Positions 16,464 to 23,677 of a DNA stretch of 64,000 bases are shown here, one piece after another; position 1 is the first letter of the stretch; each line of letters opens with the position of its first letter. Origin of the DNA: Flavicella sp965243265 (GTDB taxonomy: Bacteria > Bacteroidota > Bacteroidia > Flavobacteriales > Flavobacteriaceae); assembly GCA_965243265.1 (NCBI GenBank), contig CBDEUL010000011.1:62001-126000 (forward strand). Direction: 5' to 3'. The notes beneath the pieces are model-generated. The model was not told the origin of the DNA, did not search any database, and worked only from the letters and a program-made list of their open reading frames with translations. Made by a program: the position numbers and the translations under genes.

Positions 16464-17567
16464 ATGCTTTTATGGTTTTTTATAGCATTCATTGCTATAG
16501 TTAGTATTCAAACCTTATTCTATAGTACTTTTATTATTTCTTCTTTTTTAAATCACAAACAAAAAAGCAGTTCTCCTGTTCCTGTTTCAGTAATTATTTG
16601 TGCAAAAAATGAAGAAAAAAATATAGAAAAATTTCTTCCTTCTATATTTTCTCAAAACTACAATTCAGACTTTGAAGTTGTATTAATCAACGACCGATCA
16701 ACAGACGAAACAGGAGCTATTTTTGAAAAATATGCTCAGAAATACAACAATGTTAAAATTGTAACCGTAAATGATTGTGAAAATTTTTGGGGAAACAAGA
16801 AATACGCCTTAACCTTAGGTATCAAAGCGGCTAAATACGAACATTTACTTTTTACAGATGCCGATTGTACTCCAACATCCAATAACTGGATTACAGAAAT
16901 GGCTTCTAGCTTTAGCACTTCTAAACAAATAGTATTAGGATATGGAGCTTACAGAAAAATTAAAAGCTCTCTTTTAAACAAACTCATTCGATTTGAAACA
17001 CTAGCTACTGCAATGCAGTATTTTTCATATGCTAGAGTTGGAAATCCATATATGGGAGTAGGTAGAAACCTAGCCTATACCAAAAGTGAATTCTTTAAAG
17101 TAAATGGTTTCATCAAACATATAAAAACCAAATCCGGAGACGATGATTTATTTATCAACGAAGTAGCTAATAAAACAAATACCTCAACCGTATTAAGTAA
17201 AGATGGTTTTACTATTTCTGAACCCAAAACAACTTTTAAAGATTGGTTTTCTCAAAAAAGAAGACATATTTCAACAGCCAACCATTATAAAAAAATAGAT
17301 GCTTTTCTATTAGCTATCTATTATTTCTCACAACTTTCTTTCTGGCTATTAAGTCCTCTTCTTTTAACCTTTCAATTTAATATCGAAATTACAGAAGCCT
17401 TAATTGGCTTTCGATTTCTTATAAATTACTTAGCAATAGGTCTATATGCTAAAAAACTAGATGAAAAAGATTTAATTATTTTAGCACCAATAATAGAAAT
17501 TACACTTATCTTCATCCAATTGTTTTTATTTATTCGAAATAAAATTTCAAAACCAACACACTGGTAA
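16464..17567 (+). CDS. Family 2 glycosyltransferase, membrane-bound
   Basis: 367 aa. An N-terminal helix (1-25) precedes a GT-A domain with VSVIICAKNEEKNIEKFLPS, nucleotide-sugar binding around NDRSTDET and the metal-binding FTDADCTP. A QKRRH segment stands where processive enzymes have QxxRW, and two to three helices close the C-terminus. The layout resembles flavobacterial GT2 enzymes that build cell-surface glycans; donor and acceptor are unknown. It lies in one operon with the small Cys-rich protein upstream and the ECF sigma factor downstream. Confidence 0.82.
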   Translation: MLLWFFIAFIAIVSIQTLFYSTFIISSFLNHKQKSSSPVPVSVIICAKNEEKNIEKFLPSIFSQNYNSDFEVVLINDRSTDETGAIFEKYAQKYNNVKIVTVNDCENFWGNKKYALTLGIKAAKYEHLLFTDADCTPTSNNWITEMASSFSTSKQIVLGYGAYRKIKSSLLNKLIRFETLATAMQYFSYARVGNPYMGVGRNLAYTKSEFFKVNGFIKHIKTKSGDDDLFINEVANKTNTSTVLSKDGFTISEPKTTFKDWFSQKRRHISTANHYKKIDAFLLAIYYFSQLSFWLLSPLLLTFQFNIEITEALIGFRFLINYLAIGLYAKKLDEKDLIILAPIIEITLIFIQLFLFIRNKISKPTHW

Positions 17568-17588
17568 GTTGAAAAAGCTTAAAAGCAA

Positions 17589-18152
17589 ATGACCGAAACT
17601 ATCAAACTACTTATTATTGAGGCTAAACAAGGGAAACAATCTGCTTACAAAGCTTTGTTGAACATGTTCTGGAATGATATTTATAAGTTCCAACTTTCAA
17701 AAACTTCCAATGAAAACGAAGCTGAAGATATTGCTATAAAAACATTTTCCAAAGCGTTTGATAAATTAGACCTTTACAATGATGATTACAACTTTAAAAC
17801 ATGGTTATTAACCATTTCTAAAAACATTCAAATAGACGGTTTAAGAAAAATTAAAACAGAAACAGTATCTCTAAACACTGAAATTGAATCTGCTCATAAT
17901 ATTTCTGACGACTCTCCGTCCCCTGAAGATCAATTGATTATTGAACAAAACTTAGCACAATTACTTACTTACATAAAACAATTAAAACCTGGTTATCAAA
18001 AAGTTATCAACTTAAGATACTTTCAAGAACTAAGCTACAAGGAAATAGCTGCACAACTTGATGAACCTATAAATAATGTAAAAGTAAAATTACTCCGCTC
18101 AAAAAAATTACTTTCTGAAATAATTAAAAATTCGTCACAAAACGAATTGTAA
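17589..18152 (+). CDS. ECF RNA polymerase sigma factor
   Basis: 187 aa with region 2 (EAEDIAIKTFSKAFDKLDLY, TWLLTISKN) and region 4 (LKPGYQKVINLRYFQELSYKEIAAQLD), the sigma-70 family ECF layout. No anti-sigma factor gene is adjacent, which is unusual for ECF factors but common in flavobacteria. It is 21 bp after the glycosyltransferase and 6 bp before the Nramp-like transporter. Its regulon is unknown. Confidence 0.88.
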   Translation: MTETIKLLIIEAKQGKQSAYKALLNMFWNDIYKFQLSKTSNENEAEDIAIKTFSKAFDKLDLYNDDYNFKTWLLTISKNIQIDGLRKIKTETVSLNTEIESAHNISDDSPSPEDQLIIEQNLAQLLTYIKQLKPGYQKVINLRYFQELSYKEIAAQLDEPINNVKVKLLRSKKLLSEIIKNSSQNEL

Positions 18153-18158
18153 ACTCTT

Positions 18159-19379
18159 ATGAATTTTCGAATCTTAAAATCGCTTGGTCCAGGCTTGTTA
18201 TTTGCTGGGGCTGCAATTGGTGTATCTCACCTAGTACAATCTACAAAAGCTGGTGCTCAATTTGGCTTTGGGCTTTTATGGGCTTTACTTATTGTACACC
18301 TTTTTAAATATCCTTTTTTTCAATTTGGAACTCGGTATTCCAATGCCACTGGAGAAACTCTCTTAGACGGTTATGCCAAATTAGGAAAAGGTGTTTTAAT
18401 AGCCTATTTTATTTTAAATTTTGCTACGATGTTTACCATACAAGCCGCTGTTACAATAGTTACCGCTGGTTTGGCTTCAACTATTTTTGGTCTATCTGAA
18501 AACCTTGTATTATGGAGTAGTATTATAATTTGTATTGCCTTCTTAATTCTTACCATTGGTAAATACCAAATATTAGATCGTATTATGAAATACATTATCA
18601 TAGTACTAACTACCACTACCATAGTTGCTGTTATAGTTGCTTTTTCTCAAAATACAACTCCAGTTACCTTAATTCAAGTACTTCCTAAAAATAGTATTGA
18701 AATTAGTTTTTTAATCGCTTTCCTAGGTTGGATGCCCGCCCCTTTAGATGTGTCTATATGGCAATCTCTATGGACTGTTGAAAAACAAAAAACCTCCACT
18801 ACTACTACCAGTCAAAAACAAGCGCTTTTTGATTTTAATGTAGGCTATTTAAGTACGCTCTTTATTGGTCTTTGCTTTATTAGTCTAGGAGCCTTTGTTA
18901 TGTATAATTCTGGGGAAAATTTTGACAATGGAGCCATTAATTTTTCAAAACAACTCATTGCAATGTATACTGAAAGTTTAGGTACTACAACCTATATCAT
19001 TATTGCATTTGCTGCTTTTACAACAATGTTTAGCACAACTATTACCACTTTAGATGCTTCTCCTAGAACTATGACCAAGACAATAGAGTTGTATACTTCT
19101 AAAAAACACAAAAATGGATATTGGCTTTGGATTTTAACACTTGCTATAGGAACACTCATTATTTTAGGTTATTTCAGCTCAACCATGAGTACTTTAATTA
19201 AAATAGCTACTGTATTATCGTTTTTAAGCGCTCCTTTTTTTGCTTTGTTAAACTACCTCCTAATCACAGGAAAACACACTCCTAAAGAAGCACAACCTGG
19301 AAAGTTATTAAGATTGATAAGCTTGGGAGGAATACTTTTTTTAGTAAGTTTTAGTCTTTGGTTTTTAACAACCTTATAA
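18159..19379 (+). CDS. Divergent Nramp-family transporter
   Basis: 406 aa with about 11 membrane helices and the N-terminal GPGLLFAGAAIGVSHL of the Nramp fold. The metal-binding DPGN of helix 1 aligns with GVSH, and the helix 6 MPH motif aligns with MPAP. The two metal-liganding side chains of helix 1 and the His of helix 6 are therefore absent. It may carry another ion (a Mg-type or other Nramp-related branch) or have another role. It is the last gene of the operon with an ECF sigma factor. A hairpin at 19386-19416 ends transcription. Confidence 0.75.
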   Translation: MNFRILKSLGPGLLFAGAAIGVSHLVQSTKAGAQFGFGLLWALLIVHLFKYPFFQFGTRYSNATGETLLDGYAKLGKGVLIAYFILNFATMFTIQAAVTIVTAGLASTIFGLSENLVLWSSIIICIAFLILTIGKYQILDRIMKYIIIVLTTTTIVAVIVAFSQNTTPVTLIQVLPKNSIEISFLIAFLGWMPAPLDVSIWQSLWTVEKQKTSTTTTSQKQALFDFNVGYLSTLFIGLCFISLGAFVMYNSGENFDNGAINFSKQLIAMYTESLGTTTYIIIAFAAFTTMFSTTITTLDASPRTMTKTIELYTSKKHKNGYWLWILTLAIGTLIILGYFSSTMSTLIKIATVLSFLSAPFFALLNYLLITGKHTPKEAQPGKLLRLISLGGILFLVSFSLWFLTTL

Positions 19380-19385
19380 ACAAAA

Positions 19386-19416
19386 AAAAGAGCAATACTT
19401 TCGTATCACTCTTTTT
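19386..19416. terminator. Bidirectional terminator between nramp-like gene and rny
   Basis: AAAAAGAG pairs with CTCTTTTT with an inner ATAC/GTAT stem. It serves both convergent genes. Confidence 0.65.
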
Positions 19417-19435
19417 CTGTTAAGTTATTTCTTCT

Positions 19436-20995
19436 TTATTTAGCTACATTCACAGCTCTTGTTTCTCTAATTACAGTCACTTTCACTTGACCTGGGTATG
19501 TCATATCATTTTGTATCTTTTGAGAAATGTTAAATGACAATTCTGAAGCTTTTTCATCGTTTACCTTAGAGCTTTCAACCAATACACGTAATTCTCTACC
19601 TGCTTGGATTGCATATGCTTTTTGAACTCCATTAAACCCAAAAGCTAAATCTTCTAAATCTTTCAATCTTTGAATATAAGAATCTAATACCTGACGTCTA
19701 GCTCCTGGTCTAGCCCCTGAAATGGCATCACAAACCTGTACAATTGGCGCGTACAATGTTTTCATTTCTATTTCATCATGGTGAGCTCCAATAGCATTAC
19801 ATACATCTGATTTTTCACCATACTTCTCTGCCCATTGCATTCCTAATAAAGCATGTGGTAATTCGCTTTCCGTATCTGGCACTTTTCCTATATCGTGTAA
19901 CAAACCTGCTCTTTTAGCCACTTTAGGATTCAGTCCTAATTCTGCTGCCATCAATCCACAAAGATTTGCCACTTCTCTAGAGTGTTGTAATAAGTTTTGT
20001 CCATAAGAAGATCGGAACTTCATTCTACCTACTACTTTAATCAATTCTGGGTGCAATCCATGAATTCCTAAATCAATAACTGTACGTTTCCCTACTTCTA
20101 CAATTTCTTGTTGAATTTGCTTTTCTGTTTTCTTTACAACCTCCTCTATACGTGCTGGATGAATACGTCCATCAGTTACTAAATTATGGAGAGACAATCT
20201 TGCAACCTCTCTTCTAACAGGATCAAAACAAGACAATATAATAGCTTCAGGAGTATCGTCTACAATAATTTCAACACCTGTAGCCGCCTCAATTGCTCTA
20301 ATATTTCTACCCTCTCTACCAATAATCCTACCTTTTACATCATCTGAATCTAAATTAAATACAGATACGCAGTTCTCTATAGATTGTTCTACACCTACAC
20401 GCTGAATTGTATTTAAAATAATTTTTCTAGCATCTTGCTCTGCAGTTAATTTAGCCTCTTCTAAAATGTCTTGTACATATGACATTGCATCAGATTTTGC
20501 TTCATCTTTTAAAGATGCTACCAATTCTTTTTTAGCATCTTCTGCCGAAATTCCTGAAAGAACTTCTAACTGCTCTACTTGTCTTTTATGTATTTTCTCA
20601 ACCTCTGCTTGTTTCTTTTCTAAAAACTCTATTCTATGGTTATAATCAGACTCTTTAGCTAATACTTGTTTATTTAATTTTTTGTTTTTGTCTAATTCAG
20701 ATGAAAGTTGAGATTCTTTATCTCTCATTCTTTTTTCTACATCAGAAATCTTTTTCTCTCTTGCTAAAATAACTTTTTCATGTTCCGATTTTAGCTCTAT
20801 AAAGCGTTCTTTAGCCTGTAAAATTTTATCCTTCTTAATTGATTCTGCTTCTTTATTCGCTTCTTTAATTCTTCCTGAAGCTGTTTTATGAGCCTTTTTT
20901 ATTATATCCGACGCCTTATTTTTTTCCAAAATTTTAGCAATCACATATCCGATTGCTATTCCTCCTACTACTCCAATAATGGTGATTGTATCCAT
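19436..20995 (-). CDS. rny: Ribonuclease Y
   Basis: 519 aa. An N-terminal membrane anchor (1-21) and a long charged coiled coil (about 25-200) precede a KH RNA-binding domain with GRIIGREGRNIRAIE (222-236) and an HD domain with metal-binding H367/D368 in LLHDIGK. The length matches the family. It is a membrane-bound endonuclease that starts mRNA decay. Upstream are the probable 6S RNA and zapA. Confidence 0.95.
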   Translation of the reverse strand: MDTITIIGVVGGIAIGYVIAKILEKNKASDIIKKAHKTASGRIKEANKEAESIKKDKILQAKERFIELKSEHEKVILAREKKISDVEKRMRDKESQLSSELDKNKKLNKQVLAKESDYNHRIEFLEKKQAEVEKIHKRQVEQLEVLSGISAEDAKKELVASLKDEAKSDAMSYVQDILEEAKLTAEQDARKIILNTIQRVGVEQSIENCVSVFNLDSDDVKGRIIGREGRNIRAIEAATGVEIIVDDTPEAIILSCFDPVRREVARLSLHNLVTDGRIHPARIEEVVKKTEKQIQQEIVEVGKRTVIDLGIHGLHPELIKVVGRMKFRSSYGQNLLQHSREVANLCGLMAAELGLNPKVAKRAGLLHDIGKVPDTESELPHALLGMQWAEKYGEKSDVCNAIGAHHDEIEMKTLYAPIVQVCDAISGARPGARRQVLDSYIQRLKDLEDLAFGFNGVQKAYAIQAGRELRVLVESSKVNDEKASELSFNISQKIQNDMTYPGQVKVTVIRETRAVNVAK

Positions 20996-21020
20996 GTTTT
21001 ATTTCCTAAATTATATATAT

Positions 21021-21183
21021 AAAAAACCTACATTAGTTGGTTTATATAAACTCCCAAATAACAAGTTTAGGACTAACTAGTTGCTCAAGTATCCGATCTA
21101 GCCGGCACGCTTTTACAAACTAAGACTCATCCTTTTTAATGGAATTGCGTTGAGTTTATCAAACTTTAACCAATGTAGGCAGT
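21021..21183 (-). ncRNA. ssrS: Probable 6S RNA
   Basis: Intergenic between zapA and rny, same strand. The minus strand starts near GCCTACATTGGTT and ends AACCAACTAATGTAGG followed by six T (21021-21026). The two ends pair, then AUAAACUC pairs with GAGUUUAU, giving a long rod with an internal open region and a small apical CCG/CGG hairpin. About 160 nt with terminal pairing and a central bubble is typical of 6S RNA, and the location beside zapA matches the known ssrS synteny. A covariance-model search would settle it. Confidence 0.68.
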
Positions 21184-21198
21184 GTTTTCTAATAAAAA

Positions 21199-21492
21199 CT
21201 ATTTCAAATATTCATCTATTGTTTTATGAATATCTTCTAATTTATTTTCAGCTTTTTGTAATTCTTCATTTTCTAAAATAGATTCTATCTCTAATTTGGA
21301 AGCAAATTGCAAGGCACTCATTGCCAACACATCTTGCTTATCACTTACAGCATAATTCTGTTCAAATTTAGCAATCAAATCATTTATTTTCTCAGCTGCT
21401 TTCCTCGTACCTTCTTCTTCTAATGTATTATTTACATATAAAGGGTACGTTCTTCCACCAATTATGACTTTGATTTTGAACTTTTCATCCAT
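21199..21492 (-). CDS. zapA: Cell division protein ZapA
   Basis: 97 aa. An N-terminal beta-rich part (KIKVIIGGRTYPLYV) and a C-terminal helix (coiled coil from about residue 55) fit the length and layout of ZapA, which crosslinks FtsZ filaments at the division ring. It is 18 bp downstream of the coiled-coil gene at 21511-21801, forming an operon, with the 6S RNA candidate behind it. Confidence 0.85.
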   Translation of the reverse strand: MDEKFKIKVIIGGRTYPLYVNNTLEEEGTRKAAEKINDLIAKFEQNYAVSDKQDVLAMSALQFASKLEIESILENEELQKAENKLEDIHKTIDEYLK

Positions 21493-21510
21493 CTTATAAT
21501 CTAAAGAACT

Positions 21511-21801
21511 TTATTGATTCAATTTAACTAAACATTTGTCTATTTCTCGAATCAAAGCATTTATCTTTAATTTTGTTTCTCTACTGTCTTCTCTACTGCC
21601 ATCTATAGTTTTTGCTATTTTCAACAACCTATATCTTTCTTTTTCTGCCTCTAATTCCTCTTTACTCCTAAGGTGTATTTTCTGTAAGGAATCTATATTT
21701 GCAAGTAAAATTTCATTTTCCTCTTTTAAAAACTCATACCTCTCAAAAAGATCTTTCAACTTATCTTCCAGTGAGTCAACGGTTTTTAAAATTCTACTCA
21801 T
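21511..21801 (-). CDS. Small coiled-coil protein, ZapB-like
   Basis: 96 aa, almost entirely heptad-like helix (LEDKLKDLFERYEFLKEENEILL, LEAEKERYRLLKIAKTI). It is immediately upstream of zapA in the same operon, so a role with ZapA in division is plausible by context. No motif beyond the coiled coil is visible. Confidence 0.7.
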   Translation of the reverse strand: MSRILKTVDSLEDKLKDLFERYEFLKEENEILLANIDSLQKIHLRSKEELEAEKERYRLLKIAKTIDGSREDSRETKLKINALIREIDKCLVKLNQ

Positions 21802-21970
21802 TAGATTGCTCGTTTAAAAACTATATCTACAAAGTTAACATTCCAAAGTTAAAACACAACATTTTCTCTATATTTTGACATGTTTTTTTTAGAATTCTGT
21901 AATACAATACACTAGGTCTTAAATTTTTCTAATCCTATATTATTAGTATTTTAGCCAAAAAAACACCCTT

Positions 21971-23668
21971 TTGAAAAATTTTTTACTTCAAGTATTCTGT
22001 TTCCTTATTTTTATCCCGAAAATACACTCTCAAAACTCGTATCCTCAAAGTTACTTTAGGAACCCTTTGGATATCCCTATGATACTCGCTGGAACTTTTG
22101 GCGAGTTAAGAACTGCTCATTTTCATTCTGGGATTGATATTAAAACTCAAAATACTGAAGGTCTTAAAATTCATACTGCTGCAGAAGGCTACGTATCTAG
22201 AATAAAAGTGTCTTTATGGGGATATGGAAAAACCCTTTACATTACACACCCTAACGGATACACTACCGTTTATGCACATTTAAAAAAATTTAACCCTACC
22301 ATTGAAGCTTTTGTCAAAAAACAACAATACAAAAAAGAAAGCTTTGAAATTCAACTTTTCCCAAACAAGGATGCTTTAAAAGTTACTAAAGATGAAGTTA
22401 TTGCTTTTTCAGGAAATACAGGTAGTTCTAGTGCTCCTCACCTACATTTTGAAATTAGAAATACTAAAACAGAAAAAATAATCAACCCCATGCATTTTGG
22501 CTTGATTCCAAACGATACTAAAAAACCAAAAATATTAAATCTAAGAGCATACCCTGTTGGTGATAGTTCTGTAGTTAATAAAAGTAACATTCCCATTCCT
22601 ATAGATTTCACGGAAACAAAAAGTGGTATCTACCAAGCCAATGAAATAGAAGCTTATGGAAAAATTGGACTGGCTATAAATACCTACGATCGTCAAGATG
22701 GAGCTCTTAACAAAAACGGTGTTTATAAAATTGAAATGTTTGTCAATGGTAAAAGTATTTACCAGCATAAATTAGAGACATTTTCATTTAGTGAATCCAA
22801 ACTTATCAACCTACTTATAGACTACCCTTTCTATTATACTCATAAAAGAAAATATCAAAAAACACACATCCACCCAGAGAGTAATTTAAGTATTTATCAA
22901 AACACACAAGAAAAAGGATATATAAGCGTTCTTGATAAAATGAACTATCAAGTAACCATACAAATAAGCGATTTTGTGGGAAATATATCTACCCTAAATA
23001 TCCCCATTAAAGGAAACCAGACAGTTCCAACTATCACAAAGAAACCTGAAGCTACCCCGTACTTTATAAACAGAAAAAAAGACACTCTGATAAAGCTTAA
23101 AACAGTTACAGTAAACTTCCCTAAACAAACTTTTTACGACAATGTATATCTTGACCTTTTTATGAAAGATAGCGTCTTAAATGTACACAAACCTAATATT
23201 CCTTTAAACAAAAGTTACTCCATTACTTTCGACGTTAAAAAGTACACTGAAGCCCAAAAACAACAGATGTATATTGCTAGCATTACGAACAACAAATACT
23301 ATACTTATGTAAGTACAGTTAAAAAAGACAGTTTATTTAAAACCTCAACAAAAACATTAGGTAAATTTACTTTAAACACTGATAAACAGTCACCTGTAAT
23401 AAAAAACACAAACATATCAGAAGGTCAAAAAATCTCAAAATACAGGTATTTAACTACTGCTATTTCAGATAAACAAACAGGTATTAAATCATTCCGAGGA
23501 GAAATCGACGGAGAATGGATTTTAATGGAATACAATACAAAAAAAGGTGTTTTAACTTATGATTTTAATGACAAAAAACTAAGTAAAGGTAAACACACAT
23601 TTCAACTTACTGTAAAAGATAATGTAGAAAATACAAGTACATTTTCTAGAACTTTTTACATCAACTAA
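21971..23668 (+). CDS. M23 family metallopeptidase (cell-wall endopeptidase)
   Basis: 565 aa with a signal peptide (1-20). A LytM-type domain at about 35-175 has the zinc ligands H52/D56 (HSGID) and the H157-L-H159 motif, so it appears catalytically intact. The C-terminal 390 aa are beta-rich and unassigned. The start is TTG 21971; no ATG fits. By family it cuts peptidoglycan cross-links. Nine bases separate it from the TonB receptor gene, so they are co-transcribed. Confidence 0.87.
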   Translation: MKNFLLQVFCFLIFIPKIHSQNSYPQSYFRNPLDIPMILAGTFGELRTAHFHSGIDIKTQNTEGLKIHTAAEGYVSRIKVSLWGYGKTLYITHPNGYTTVYAHLKKFNPTIEAFVKKQQYKKESFEIQLFPNKDALKVTKDEVIAFSGNTGSSSAPHLHFEIRNTKTEKIINPMHFGLIPNDTKKPKILNLRAYPVGDSSVVNKSNIPIPIDFTETKSGIYQANEIEAYGKIGLAINTYDRQDGALNKNGVYKIEMFVNGKSIYQHKLETFSFSESKLINLLIDYPFYYTHKRKYQKTHIHPESNLSIYQNTQEKGYISVLDKMNYQVTIQISDFVGNISTLNIPIKGNQTVPTITKKPEATPYFINRKKDTLIKLKTVTVNFPKQTFYDNVYLDLFMKDSVLNVHKPNIPLNKSYSITFDVKKYTEAQKQQMYIASITNNKYYTYVSTVKKDSLFKTSTKTLGKFTLNTDKQSPVIKNTNISEGQKISKYRYLTTAISDKQTGIKSFRGEIDGEWILMEYNTKKGVLTYDFNDKKLSKGKHTFQLTVKDNVENTSTFSRTFYIN

Positions 23669-23677
23669 CTACACATT

